Source: Streptomyces sp. BV286 (GTDB lineage Bacteria > Actinomycetota > Actinomycetes > Streptomycetales > Streptomycetaceae). Taken from it: a stretch of DNA of 64,000 nt. The notes under the pieces are model-generated. The model saw only the letters and a program-made list of their open reading frames with translations. It made no database searches and had not been told where the DNA came from. Positions 7,370-16,404 of this stretch are shown one piece after another. The stretch covers positions 62,001-126,000 of the forward strand of contig NZ_JAHRIB010000156.1 of assembly GCF_019090165.1 (NCBI RefSeq), written 5' to 3'. How positions within the stretch are numbered: position 1 is the first letter of the stretch; each line of letters begins with the position of its first letter. The position numbers were made by a program, and so were the translations under genes.

Positions 7370-8749
7370 ATGGCAGCAGACCCGCGCATCGTCATCGAGA
7401 ACTGTTCGATCGCGACCGTGGACGCCGTCGACACCGAGTACCCGTCGGGCCACCTGGTCATCGCGGGGAACCGTATCGAGTCGCTCGGCGCGGGCAGGGC
7501 CCCCGAGGGCCTGGAGAACGTCGTACGCCGGATCGACGCGACCGGCCACCTCGTCACCCCCGGCCTGGTCAACACCCACCACCACTTCTACCAGTGGATC
7601 ACCCGCGGCCTCGCCACGGACCACAACCTCTTCAACTGGCTCGTCGCCCTCTACCCGACCTGGGCGCGCATCGACGAGCGGATGACGTACGCGGCGGCCC
7701 AGGGCTCCCTCGGCATGATGGCCCGCGGCGGTGTCACCACCGCCATGGACCACCACTACGTCTTCCCGAAGGGCTCCGGCGACCTGTCCGCCTCGATCAT
7801 CCGGGCCGCGCGTGAGACGGGCGTCCGCTTCACCCTCGCCCGCGGCTCGATGGACCGCAGCGAGAAGGACGGCGGACTGCCGCCGGACTTCGCCGTCGAG
7901 ACCCTCGACGGGGCCCTCGCCGCCACCGAGGCGACCGTCGACGAACACCACGACGCGTCCTTCGGCGCGATGACCCAGGTGGCCGTCGCCCCCTGCTCGC
8001 CGTTCTCGGTGTCGACCGAACTGATGAAGCAGGGTGCGGAGTTGGCGCGAAGGAAGGGCGTCCGCCTGCACACGCACGGCTCGGAGACGGTGGAGGAGGA
8101 GCAGTTCTGCAAGGAACTGTTCGGCATGGGCCCGACCGACTACTTCGAATCGACCGGCTGGCTCGGCGAGGACGTGTGGATGGCCCACTGCGTCCACATG
8201 AACGACTCCGACATCGCCGCCTTCGCCCGCACGGGGACGGGCGTGGCCCACTGTCCCTCGTCCAACGCCCGTCTGGCGGCCGGGATCGCGCGCGTCCCCG
8301 ACATGCTCGCGGCCGGCGTCCCCGTCGGCCTCGGCGTCGACGGCACGGCGTCCAACGAGTCGGGCGAACTGCACACCGAACTGCGCAACGCGCTGCTCAT
8401 CAACCGCCTCGGCGCCCACCGCGAGGCCGCCCTGACCGCCCGTCAGGCGCTGCGGCTCGGCACGTACGGAGGCGCCCAAGTCCTCGGCAGGGCAGGGGAG
8501 ATCGGTTCGCTGGAGGCCGGCAAGCTGGCCGACCTGGTGCTGTGGAAGCTGGACACCCTGGCCCACGCGTCGATCGCCGACCCCGTCACCGCGCTCGTCC
8601 TCGGCGCGGCGGCTCCGGTCACCGCCTCCTTCGTCAACGGCGAGCAGATCGTCGAGAACAGCCGCCTGCTGCACGTCGACGAGGACGCCGTCGCCCGCTC
8701 CACCCGGGACCAGGCCCAGCGCCTCGCGCGGATCGCCGCGCAGGCCTGA
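7370..8749 (+). CDS. 8-oxoguanine deaminase-type amidohydrolase
   Basis: A 459-aa metal-dependent amidohydrolase. The metal site is visible as NTHHHFYQ near residue 64, HTHGSE near 232, HCVH near 274, and GVDGTASNE near 323. It fits the ATZ/TRZ-like 8-oxoguanine (or guanine-like) deaminase group and yields urate or xanthine for the adjacent uricase. The ATG at 7370 with GAAGAAGGAC upstream was chosen over a GTG 45 bp earlier. The neighbouring permease and uricase support a purine substrate; the exact base is inferred. Confidence 0.82.
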   Translation: MAADPRIVIENCSIATVDAVDTEYPSGHLVIAGNRIESLGAGRAPEGLENVVRRIDATGHLVTPGLVNTHHHFYQWITRGLATDHNLFNWLVALYPTWARIDERMTYAAAQGSLGMMARGGVTTAMDHHYVFPKGSGDLSASIIRAARETGVRFTLARGSMDRSEKDGGLPPDFAVETLDGALAATEATVDEHHDASFGAMTQVAVAPCSPFSVSTELMKQGAELARRKGVRLHTHGSETVEEEQFCKELFGMGPTDYFESTGWLGEDVWMAHCVHMNDSDIAAFARTGTGVAHCPSSNARLAAGIARVPDMLAAGVPVGLGVDGTASNESGELHTELRNALLINRLGAHREAALTARQALRLGTYGGAQVLGRAGEIGSLEAGKLADLVLWKLDTLAHASIADPVTALVLGAAAPVTASFVNGEQIVENSRLLHVDEDAVARSTRDQAQRLARIAAQA

Positions 8750-8957
8750 CCGTCAAGAACTCCGGCTGAGGGGGACGGCCCTCGGCCGGTGGCCGCGGAC
8801 TCCGCGAGGGGTCCACGGCGACCGTCTCCGGGGCGCGCGCACGAAGCTGCCCGCGCCCCGGAACGGTCCCCCGCCACGTCCCCTCCGTGACGGGCTTCGC
8901 CCCCACCTCCCTGACACCCACGTCGACGACGACGTGTACCCGACCGGAGGAGCCGCC

Positions 8958-10406
8958 GTGGCTGCCCAGCCCACGTCCAGCCGTACGGAAGCAAGCCCGA
9001 CTGGCGAGAAGAAGCACCCAGTCGACGAGAAACTCCCCGCCCTGAAGATGGCGACCAGCGGTCTGCAGCACGTGGCCGCCATGTACGCGGGAGTGGTCGC
9101 CCCGCCCCTGATCGTCGGCGCGGCCGTCGGACTCTCCGCGACCGAACTGACCTTCCTCACCGGCGCCTGTCTGTTCACCGCCGGGCTCGCCACCTTCCTG
9201 CAGACCCTCGGTGTCTGGAAGATCGGCGCCCGCCTGCCGTTCGTCAACGGCGTCACCTTCGCCGGCGTCGCCCCGATGATCGCGGTCGTCAACTCCACCG
9301 ACGACAAGCGGGACGCGCTGCCCGTCATCTTCGGCGCGGTCATCGTCGCGGGCGTCCTCGGCTTCCTCGCCGCCCCGTTCTTCAGCAAGGCGGTCCGCTT
9401 CTTCCCGCCCGTCGTCACCGGCACGGTCATCACGCTCATCGGGATATCGCTGATGCCGGTCGCCTTCGGCTGGGCGCAGGGCCCCGATCCGGCGGCCGGC
9501 GACTACGGTTCGACGACCAACCTCGGCCTGGCGGGCGCGACCCTGGTCATCGTGCTGCTCCTGCGCCGCTTCACCCACGGCTTCGTCAAGCAGATCGCCG
9601 TACTGCTCGGCCTGGTCGTCGGCACGCTCGTCGCCATCCCGTTCGGAGCCACCGACTTCGCCCCGGTGGCCGACGCGGCCGTCGTGGGATTCCCGACGCC
9701 GTTCCACTTCGGAGCCCCGCAGTTCCAGCTCGCCGCGATCCTGTCGCTGTGCGTGGTCATGGTCGTCTCGATGACCGAATCGACCGCGGACATGCTGGCG
9801 TTGGGGGAGATCGTCGAGCGGCCGGCGGACGAGAGGACCATCGCCGCGGGCCTGCGCGCCGACACCCTCGGCTCGGCCGTCAGCCCGCTCTTCAACGGCT
9901 TCATGTGCAGCGCCTTCGCCCAGAACATCGGCCTGGTGGCGATGACCCGGATCCGCAGCCGGTACGTCGTGGCCACGGGCGGCGGTTTCCTCGTCCTGAT
10001 GGGCCTGTGCCCCATGGCCGCCTCGCTGATCGCCGTGGTGCCGCGCCCCGTGCTCGGCGGGGCGGGTGTGGTGCTGTTCGGCTCGGTGGCCGCGAGCGGC
10101 ATCCAGACCCTCGTCAAGGCGGGCCTGGAGAAGGACAACAACGTCCTGATCGTGGCGGTCTCGCTGGCCGTCGGCATCATCCCGATCACAGCGCCGGAGT
10201 TCTACCACGCGTTCCCGGAGACCGCGAAGATCATCCTGGACTCGGGGATCTCGACCGGGTGCGTGGCGGCCGTCGTCCTGAACCTGGTCTTCAACCACCT
10301 CGGAAGTCAACGGGAGGCCGACGAGGTGACGGCCCCGATGGAGCCGGGCGACGAGATCGCCGTGCAGCACACCGGGGCCGGGCCCCAGCCGTCCCCGGGC
10401 CACTGA
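8958..10406 (+). CDS. NCS2 family purine (xanthine/urate) permease
   Basis: A 482-aa membrane protein with about 12-14 hydrophobic segments. Its sequence has the NCS2 features GLQHVAAMYAG in the first helix, LPFVNGVTFAG, and the helix-8/10 region MTESTADMLALGE and FNGFMCSAFAQNIGLV, which supply the conserved E and N. The N-terminal 30 residues are polar and cytoplasmic. The GTG at 8958 has GGAGGAG upstream. It ends the purine gene run and probably imports urate or xanthine for it. A strong hairpin follows at 10478-10523. Confidence 0.9.
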   Translation: MAAQPTSSRTEASPTGEKKHPVDEKLPALKMATSGLQHVAAMYAGVVAPPLIVGAAVGLSATELTFLTGACLFTAGLATFLQTLGVWKIGARLPFVNGVTFAGVAPMIAVVNSTDDKRDALPVIFGAVIVAGVLGFLAAPFFSKAVRFFPPVVTGTVITLIGISLMPVAFGWAQGPDPAAGDYGSTTNLGLAGATLVIVLLLRRFTHGFVKQIAVLLGLVVGTLVAIPFGATDFAPVADAAVVGFPTPFHFGAPQFQLAAILSLCVVMVVSMTESTADMLALGEIVERPADERTIAAGLRADTLGSAVSPLFNGFMCSAFAQNIGLVAMTRIRSRYVVATGGGFLVLMGLCPMAASLIAVVPRPVLGGAGVVLFGSVAASGIQTLVKAGLEKDNNVLIVAVSLAVGIIPITAPEFYHAFPETAKIILDSGISTGCVAAVVLNLVFNHLGSQREADEVTAPMEPGDEIAVQHTGAGPQPSPGH

Positions 10407-10477
10407 CGAATTCGCTGCCGCGGTACCGGCAGTACCGGCAGTACCGGCAGGGTCAGCAGCGCCGGCCGTGACCGGCT

Positions 10478-10523
10478 GCGGGCCGGTGGCCACCCGCTTG
10501 TCGGCGAGTGGCCACCGGCCCGC
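10478..10523. terminator. bidirectional terminator between the permease and chitosanase genes
   Basis: Perfect 16-bp GC-rich arms (10478-10493 and 10508-10523) with a 14-nt loop lie between two convergent genes. No T-tract is present. Just before it, a short GTACCGGCA unit is repeated about three times (10423-10450). Confidence 0.8.
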
Positions 10524-10627
10524 TTCTCGGCCTGCCTCGGCTCAGGTCCGCGCTCGCCGGGCCGTGGACCGGGGCGCCCGTCTCACCGGACGGCCCGTGT
10601 CCGCGGTGGCGCGCGAGGAGGGCACCC

Positions 10628-11443
10628 TCAGCCGATGTGGTAACTGTCCCCGTACACCTGCCAGTTCAGCGGCGGATTCAGGTTCAGGTTCCGGTTCCTG
10701 AGGAAGACCCGCTGGGCGGTGTCCACGCGGCTCGTGTCCTCGTGGGCCTCCTCCTGCTTCATCGCCCACACCCGGGCGTCGAGGAAGGCGTGCAGGTACG
10801 TGACCTCGTCGCCGCCCTGGGCCGGGGGCCTCGCCCGGCCCAGGGCCCGCCTGCGGATGCTGCCGAAGCTCGCACTGTCGCCGCCGTCGCCGTGCATCAC
10901 GATGGCGTCGTAGTACGCGAACTGGCCGAGCACACCGACGCCGTCGGCCTTGCCCTGCCGTACCGCGGGGTTGAAGTAGACGCGGTCCCGCTCGTCGTTC
11001 TGGGCCTGCCGGAACGCCGGGTCCTGGGCCGCCCGCCGCCAGGCGTCCGGGTAACCGGGGTCCAGCCCCTCGTGCGAGTCGGTGCCGTCGACACGGCGCA
11101 GCGCGGGCAGGTAGCCGGCCAGCGCGTTGCCGGGCCTGCGCTGTGCGTACAGCTTGACGAGGTCGAGCATGTCGCCCGTGCCCGAGCAGAATCCGATGAT
11201 CCCGGCGGTGTAGCCACGGCCGTCGCGGATGTCCTCGATGTACTTGTACTGCGCCTTCCAGTCCAGCGAGGAGTTCTCCGCGCTGGAGACCAGCTTCATG
11301 GCGATCTCCTTCTTCGCCGGGTCGTCGAGGCCCGCCGGTGCGGCGCTCGCGGACTGGGTGGCAATGGCCGGGCCTGCCACCAGGGATGCTCCGATCAGCG
11401 CGAGGAGTGTGCGTCGCGAGGAGCGGATGTGGGGGGTGTGCAC
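10628..11443 (-). CDS. csn: secreted chitosanase, GH46 family
   Basis: A 271-aa exported enzyme that hydrolyses chitosan. The N-terminus (RSSRRTLLALIG) is a twin-arginine type signal, cleaved near residue 35. The GH46 core starts with AMKLVSSAEN, followed by DWKAQYKYIEDIRDGRGY. E56 and D74 are 18 residues apart, matching the catalytic E22/D40 pair of the Streptomyces N174 enzyme. The gene is monocistronic. A perfect 15-bp palindrome just upstream matches the operator type reported for actinomycete chitosanase genes controlled by CsnR. Confidence 0.95.
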   Translation of the reverse strand: MHTPHIRSSRRTLLALIGASLVAGPAIATQSASAAPAGLDDPAKKEIAMKLVSSAENSSLDWKAQYKYIEDIRDGRGYTAGIIGFCSGTGDMLDLVKLYAQRRPGNALAGYLPALRRVDGTDSHEGLDPGYPDAWRRAAQDPAFRQAQNDERDRVYFNPAVRQGKADGVGVLGQFAYYDAIVMHGDGGDSASFGSIRRRALGRARPPAQGGDEVTYLHAFLDARVWAMKQEEAHEDTSRVDTAQRVFLRNRNLNLNPPLNWQVYGDSYHIG

Positions 11444-11482
11444 GGGACCTCCAGTGGGGTGGGAGTCGCTCTTCCGTACTGT

Positions 11483-11497
11483 TAGGAAAGTTTCCTA
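11483..11497. promoter_or_regulatory. CsnR-type operator of the chitosanase gene
   Basis: A perfect palindrome TAGGAAA-G-TTTCCTA lies 40 bp upstream of the csn start. Chitosanase genes of Streptomyces carry a conserved operator with this core, bound by the ROK-family repressor CsnR. CsnR itself is not in the window. Confidence 0.75.
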
Positions 11498-11595
11498 CCA
11501 GAGATTCCGAGTGACGTATACCCGTCAAGAAGGAGTCGTGCCTCAAGTTCGTGGTGAGGGCCTGCCCGGAGAGGGCCTGGGGCTGGCCCGGAGAA

Positions 11596-12405
11596 TCAGA
11601 GTCGGCTCAGGGCCTGACAGGGCCGCGCGTCCGGGAGGCGGCCGGTGAAGAAAGACGTGGGCGGCACGCCCATCAGCGTCCGGAAGTCGGACGTCATGTG
11701 GGACTGGTCGTAGTACCCGGCGGACACGGCGAGTTCCGCCCACGACGTGGTCGCGCCGTGCGTGAGCAGGTGCCGCACCCGCCCGATCCGGGCGAAGTGC
11801 TTCGGTGACACCCCCACCCCGTCGGCGAAGAGGCTGCGCAACTGGCGCTCGCTGACCGAGAGCCGGCGCGCCAGGTCCCGCACCCGCGAGGGGACGCGCC
11901 CGGAGTCCGTCGACAGCTCCTCGACGGCGGCCCGCAGCAGCTCACGCCGCGAGCGGCCGGAGGCGCCGGAGAGCCGTGCCGGCAGCACCTCCGCCAGATG
12001 CGTCACCGCGTCCTCACCCTCCAACCACCGCAACTCGCGCGCCAGTTGACGGGCCGGGGTGCCGGGCAGGTCGCCGAGCCGCACCACCCGCCCCACGAGG
12101 TCACCGGCCGCGACGCCGAGCAACGGCCGTGCCGTGCCAGGCCCGAGCTCGACCCGTACACAGGAGGCGAGCCGCTTGCTCGCGTGATACGTGGCCCGGG
12201 TACGCGGGCCGACGACGAGTGTGTCGCGACGTCCGCCCTCCTCGATCCGCAACACCAACTTCGTGGTGGCGTCCGGGACATGGGTGAACGGCTCGGGCAC
12301 CTCGCCCCCACCGGTCGCGATGCCGGTCCCCGCGTCGACCCCGGTGATCCAGGGCCGCAGCGCGTCGGGGGTGGGAAGGGTTCGCGCGGCAGGAGCGTTC
12401 GTCAC
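11596..12405 (-). CDS. AraC family transcriptional regulator
   Basis: A 269-aa regulator. The N-terminal part (to about residue 160) is a cupin-like sensor with no known ligand. The C-terminal part has two helix-turn-helix units: DLARRLSVSERQLRSLFAD and WAELAVSAGYYDQSHMTSDFRTLMGVPP. The GTG at 12405 begins the recognisable protein. A longer frame continues through the divergent gene and is an artefact. It is divergent from the NmrA-like gene 96 bp away and probably controls it. Confidence 0.85.
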   Translation of the reverse strand: MTNAPAARTLPTPDALRPWITGVDAGTGIATGGGEVPEPFTHVPDATTKLVLRIEEGGRRDTLVVGPRTRATYHASKRLASCVRVELGPGTARPLLGVAAGDLVGRVVRLGDLPGTPARQLARELRWLEGEDAVTHLAEVLPARLSGASGRSRRELLRAAVEELSTDSGRVPSRVRDLARRLSVSERQLRSLFADGVGVSPKHFARIGRVRHLLTHGATTSWAELAVSAGYYDQSHMTSDFRTLMGVPPTSFFTGRLPDARPCQALSRL

Positions 12406-12501
12406 CGCTCCACCGTAGACGCGGTGCGCGGCCGCACGGCGGCCACAACCGTGCCGGAATTTCCTAGAGTCGCCGGACCGCGCCTCGGCACGGTGGTTCC
12501 C

Positions 12502-13404
12502 ATGATTCTCGTAACCGGTGCCACGGGCACCATCGGCAGTGAAGTCGTACGGCTCCTCGCGCGGCGCGGCGAGAAGGTCCGCGCCCTGACCCGCGATCCC
12601 TCCCGGATGCGGCTGCCCGACGCGGCGGAGACGGAGGCGGGAGTGGAGGCGGGGGTGGAGGCGGGGGTGGAGGTGGAGGTGGTACGCGGGGACTACCTCG
12701 ACCCCGCGTCCGTGGACGCCGCGATGTCTGGCGCCACGGCCGTCTTCCTCGTCGGGGTGCTCGGGCCCGACGACGTGGACCGCGACCGGGCCCTGGTCGA
12801 GCAGGCCCGCGCGGCCGGCGTGCACCGCGTCGTGAAGCTCTCCGCGATCGGCACCGGCGACCCCGCCGTCGGCAGGGTCGGCTCCTGGCACCTCCCGGGC
12901 GAACAGGCGGTCAGGGAGAGCGGGTTGGAGTGGACGGTCCTGCGACCCTCGTCGTTCGCCTCGAACACCCTGAGCTGGGCCGAGGCCGTCCGGGCGGGTG
13001 ACCCCGTGCCGAACATGACCGGCGACGGCCTCCAGGGCGTCATCGACCCGCGTGACGTGGCCGAGGTGGCCGCCGAGTCCCTGCTCTCCGCGCGGCACGC
13101 GGGCCACACCTACACACTCACCGGCCCCGGGATGATCAGTGTCCCCGATCAGGCGGCCGTCCTCGCCGACGTGCTCGACCGCCCGGTCGGGACCCTGGAC
13201 CTCACCCCGGACCAGGCCCGCGCGAAGATGACCGAGTGGGGCATGGCCGCGGCGTACGTGGAGGGCGTCATGGCCGGCAGCGCGTACGTGCGGGCGGGCG
13301 GCAACGCCGTTGTCACGGGTGCGGTGCGGCAGGTGCTGGGCAGGCCGCCGCGTACGTACCGGACGTGGGCGCAGGACCACAGGGCGGCCTTCGAGGAGGC
13401 CTGA
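12502..13404 (+). CDS. NmrA-like NAD(P)-binding protein (atypical SDR)
   Basis: A 300-aa atypical short-chain dehydrogenase. It starts directly with the cofactor loop MILVTGATGTIGSEV and has VVKLSAIG and TVLRPSSFASN, typical of NmrA/quinone-reductase-like proteins. An acidic GVEAGVEAGVEVEV stretch near residues 45-60 comes from a 12-bp tandem repeat and is not part of the fold, so length polymorphism is likely there. Substrate unknown. It is divergent from, and probably regulated by, the AraC protein. Confidence 0.8.
   Translation: MILVTGATGTIGSEVVRLLARRGEKVRALTRDPSRMRLPDAAETEAGVEAGVEAGVEVEVVRGDYLDPASVDAAMSGATAVFLVGVLGPDDVDRDRALVEQARAAGVHRVVKLSAIGTGDPAVGRVGSWHLPGEQAVRESGLEWTVLRPSSFASNTLSWAEAVRAGDPVPNMTGDGLQGVIDPRDVAEVAAESLLSARHAGHTYTLTGPGMISVPDQAAVLADVLDRPVGTLDLTPDQARAKMTEWGMAAAYVEGVMAGSAYVRAGGNAVVTGAVRQVLGRPPRTYRTWAQDHRAAFEEA
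12634..12681 (+). repeat. in-frame 12-bp tandem repeat
   Basis: Three copies of GAGGCGGGGGTG (the first with one change) are followed by two half copies GAGGTG. They lie in frame in the NmrA-like gene and encode repeated Gly-Val-Glu-Ala. Confidence 0.85.
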
Positions 13405-13706
13405 CGCGTGACGTGCGGGCGGGCGTGGACGGGGCCGGAACAGGGTCTGGACTGGGCGGGCGGACCTCACCCGCGTTCACGTCCGGCCCTGCTCACCGGC
13501 CCCGCTCGCCGGCTCGTCTCTCGCTGCCCGTCCGCCTGCCCGCCTGTTCGCCCGAGCACCGGCCGACCGTGGTGTCCGCCTCGGCCGCGCGCCGGCGCCA
13601 GCCCCCTCCCTGCGCCAGCCCCCTCCCTGCGCCGGTCCTCTTCCCGCTCCGGTCCGGATCGCTCGCGCCTGCCCCGCGCGGTCCGGCCGGAACGCGCGCA
13701 CCCCGG
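13405..13706. other. gene-free stretch between convergent genes
   Basis: No convincing gene. It contains two tandem copies of a 17-bp pyrimidine-rich unit (13595-13611 and 13612-13628), flanked by CCGGCGC and GCGCCGG, which could fold as a long-loop hairpin between the convergent genes. Confidence 0.5.
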
Positions 13707-14129
13707 TCAGAGGCCGAACAGCTGTGGATCGGTGGCCAGCGCGCGGAAGTACTCCCGCGGGTCCGCGACCAGCCTCCGCTCCTTCAGGTCCATCAGGCCG
13801 CCGACCGCCGTGATCTCGGCGGCGACGGCTCCGTCGGTCCTGCGGATCGTCTGCCGTATCCGGAAGGTCTTGCCCTCACCCCACTCGAACTCGCAGGTGA
13901 CCTCGACCTCGTCGCCCGCCCGGAGTTCGCGCAGGTAGCGGACGGTCATCTCCAGCGACACCGGGCCCACGCCCTTGGCCACCAGGCCGGCCTGGGTGAT
14001 CCCGGCGGCCTGCAGTAACGACCAGCGGGCGTGCTCCGCGTAGTTCACGTACACGGCCTGGTTCAGGTGCCCCTGGACATCGGTCTCGTACCCGCGCACG
14101 GTCACCGGGACGGCATACGGTTCGGCCAC
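13707..14129 (-). CDS. acyl-CoA thioesterase, 4HBT/YbgC-like hotdog fold
   Basis: A 140-aa hotdog-fold protein expected to hydrolyse acyl-CoA thioesters. It has the 4HBT signature YETDVQGHLNQAVYVNYAEHARW, where the aspartate is catalytic, followed by EMTVRYLRELRAGDEVEV. The GTG at 14129 has GAAGGGAAA upstream. No partner gene indicates its acyl group. Confidence 0.85.
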   Translation of the reverse strand: MAEPYAVPVTVRGYETDVQGHLNQAVYVNYAEHARWSLLQAAGITQAGLVAKGVGPVSLEMTVRYLRELRAGDEVEVTCEFEWGEGKTFRIRQTIRRTDGAVAAEITAVGGLMDLKERRLVADPREYFRALATDPQLFGL

Positions 14130-14277
14130 GACTTTCCCTTCAACGGCGAACAGAACGGGCGCCAGCCTACTGAGCAGTCGATCACGGGCCTCGATTTCGC
14201 GCGGTCGTCCACGGGCCGGCCCGAGCAGCGGCTCACGCGGCCGCCGTCTCGGGCGCCGCACGGCATTCCGGGGGCCG

Positions 14278-14919
14278 TCAGGACCGGCGGGGCGAGGCCA
14301 GCAGATAACGCGCCCCCGTGCGCGGCTCCGTGTGCTCGCTGACCTGCCAGCCCGCCTTCTCCAGCGTCGCCGCGCACTCTCGCAGGGCCGTCGCGTCCGG
14401 CTCGCGCACGGCCACGGCCTCCGGCTGTGGAGTCGCGCGCACCCGGTACCCCTCGGGGCCCGCCCCCGCCGGACGGAGTCCGGCCGCCTCCAGGGCGAGG
14501 GCGGCGGCCTGCACCAGATGCGTACGCTCCCAGGCGCACGGCCGGTCCACGGCGCCGCCCGTACCGGTCATCCGGCGCAGCTCCAGCAGCCCCTGCCAGG
14601 CGCTGTGCACTTCGCGCACGCGTGCTGGACCGGTCTCCGCGGCCTCCTCACCGCCGACGCGGGCGGTGAACACCCCGGAGGACTCGCGGGCGGGTGCGGG
14701 TGCGGGCGCGGGTGCGGGTGCGGGCGCCGCGGTCGTCCCCTCGCGTGTGCGGTGCCCGGCCGGTGTCAGGAAGTGGTCGTGCGGCGGACGCGGGTGCCGG
14801 AAGGCCAGACCGTGTCTGACCAGCGCCGCGAGCTGGCTCTCCGTACCTCTGAGCCGCCCGGTCACGGGATCGGCGGCATCGATGACGCGCCGCTGCGCGG
14901 CGGTCGGCGGTCGGGTCAC
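14278..14919 (-). CDS. hypothetical protein with an Ala-Pro linker
   Basis: A 213-aa protein I do not recognise. Residues 1-55 look like a small helical domain (PTAAQRRVIDAADPVTGRLRG, then a hydrophobic helix and FLTPAGHRTRE, similar to winged-helix ends). An APAPAPAPAPAPA linker follows, made by a GCGGGT tandem repeat. The C-terminal 110 residues contain two similar alpha-beta units. The GTG at 14919 is preceded by AGGAGGAAGGAG. The gene seems real from its ribosome site and codon bias, but its role is unknown. Confidence 0.65.
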   Translation of the reverse strand: MTRPPTAAQRRVIDAADPVTGRLRGTESQLAALVRHGLAFRHPRPPHDHFLTPAGHRTREGTTAAPAPAPAPAPAPARESSGVFTARVGGEEAAETGPARVREVHSAWQGLLELRRMTGTGGAVDRPCAWERTHLVQAAALALEAAGLRPAGAGPEGYRVRATPQPEAVAVREPDATALRECAATLEKAGWQVSEHTEPRTGARYLLASPRRS

Positions 14920-15109
14920 GGGATGCTCCTTCCTCCTCGGCGCGACGAGCCGACCCGCTGCCGGACGACCGGCGAGCGGCGGGCCCGTTCGAAGAGTACG
15001 ACCCGGGTCCGACATCCCACCGGGCTCTGCCGGGCACACCACGATCCGGGCTCCGCCGGGCACACCACGAGAAGCCCGGCGGCGGGCCGAGTACCACCGT
15101 CTCCACCGC

Positions 15110-16318
15110 CTACTGCCGGTAGCCGCTCAGGAACCGGCCGATCCGGCTGATCGCCGCGTCGAGGTCGTCGGCGTGCGGGAGGGTGAGGATGCGGAAGTGG
15201 TCGGGCCGGGGCCAGTTGAAGCCGGTGCCCTGGACGACCTGGATCTTCTCGCGCAGCAGCAGGTCCAGTACGAGCTTCTCGTCGTCGTGGATCTTGTGCA
15301 CCGAGGGGTCGATGCGCGGGAACGCGTACAGCGCGCCCTTCGGCTTCACGCAGGAGACGCCGGGAATCTCGTTCAGCTTCTCCCACGCACGGTCCCGCTG
15401 CTCGCGCAACCGGCCGCCGGGGGCGGTGAGTTCGTGGATGGACTGGGTGCCGCCGAGCGCTGCCTGGATCGCGTACTGGGCGGGGGCGTTGGCGCACAGC
15501 CGCATGGAGGCCAGCATGGTGAGGCCCTCCAGGTAGTTCTTGGCGTGCTGGCGCGGGCCCGTGACGACCAGCCAGCCGGAGCGGAAGCCCGCCACGCGGT
15601 AGGTCTTCGACAGGCCGCAGAAGGTGAGGACCACCAGGTCGGGGGCGAGGGCCGCGGCCGAGTGGTGCACGGCGTCGTCGTACAGGATCTGGTCGTAGAT
15701 CTCGTCCGCGAACACCATCAGGCCGTGCCGGCGGGCCAGGTCGAGGATGCCCTCGATGATCTCCCGGGGGTAGACCGCGCCGGTGGGGTTGTTCGGGTTG
15801 ATGATGACGACGGCCCTGGTGCGGTCCGTGATCTTCGACGCCATGTCGTCCAGGTCCGGGTACCACTCGGCCTGTTCGTCGCACAGGTAGTGCACGGCCT
15901 TGCCGCCCGCGAGCGTCGTCACCGCCGTCCAGAGCGGGAAGTCCGGGGCGGGGATGAGGACTTCGTCGCCGTCCTCGACGAGTGCCTGGACGGCCATGGA
16001 CACGAGCTCGGAGACCCCGTTGCCCAGGAAGACGTCGTCCACGTCGACTTCCAGGCCCCGCTCCTGGTAGCGCTGCGCCACGGCCCGGCGGGCCGAGAGG
16101 ATGCCCCGGGAGTCCGTGTAACCGTGCGCCTGGGGGAGCATCCGGATCATGTCCTGGAGGATCTCCGCCGGTGCCTCGAAGCCGAAGAGCGCGGGGTTGC
16201 CCGTGTTGAGGCGCAGCACGCTGTGGCCCGCCTCCTCCAGAGCGTTCGCCTGCTCGATGACCGGGCCCCGGATCTCGTAACAGACCTCGCTGAGCTTGCT
16301 CGACTGCCGGAACTCCAT
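15110..16318 (-). CDS. AlaT/AlaA-like PLP-dependent aminotransferase
   Basis: A 402-aa class I/II aminotransferase. Signatures are LNTGNPALFGFEAP near the start, GNGVSELV, NPNNPTGAVYP with the cofactor-binding asparagine, ADEIYDQI, and the PLP lysine in GLSKTYRVAGFRSGW. It resembles actinobacterial AlaA/AlaT enzymes that move amino groups between glutamate and pyruvate (or 2-oxo acids). It is divergent from an HxlR regulator, with a two-copy operator in the 86-bp gap. Confidence 0.88.
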   Translation of the reverse strand: MEFRQSSKLSEVCYEIRGPVIEQANALEEAGHSVLRLNTGNPALFGFEAPAEILQDMIRMLPQAHGYTDSRGILSARRAVAQRYQERGLEVDVDDVFLGNGVSELVSMAVQALVEDGDEVLIPAPDFPLWTAVTTLAGGKAVHYLCDEQAEWYPDLDDMASKITDRTRAVVIINPNNPTGAVYPREIIEGILDLARRHGLMVFADEIYDQILYDDAVHHSAAALAPDLVVLTFCGLSKTYRVAGFRSGWLVVTGPRQHAKNYLEGLTMLASMRLCANAPAQYAIQAALGGTQSIHELTAPGGRLREQRDRAWEKLNEIPGVSCVKPKGALYAFPRIDPSVHKIHDDEKLVLDLLLREKIQVVQGTGFNWPRPDHFRILTLPHADDLDAAISRIGRFLSGYRQ

Positions 16319-16347
16319 GCGGTGCGCACCTCCAGGTTGTGGTGTTG

Positions 16348-16383
16348 CTTGGTTTTACCAAGTAGGTGCTTGGAAAGTCCAAC
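16348..16383. promoter_or_regulatory. tandem operator between the aminotransferase and HxlR genes
   Basis: Two copies of CTTGG-N5-CCAAG/C start exactly 21 bp apart (16348-16362 perfect, 16369-16383 with one mismatch). They sit in the shared promoter region, as expected for an operator of the adjacent HxlR protein. Confidence 0.7.
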
Positions 16384-16404
16384 AAGTTGTCTAGACTGCG
16401 TCGC

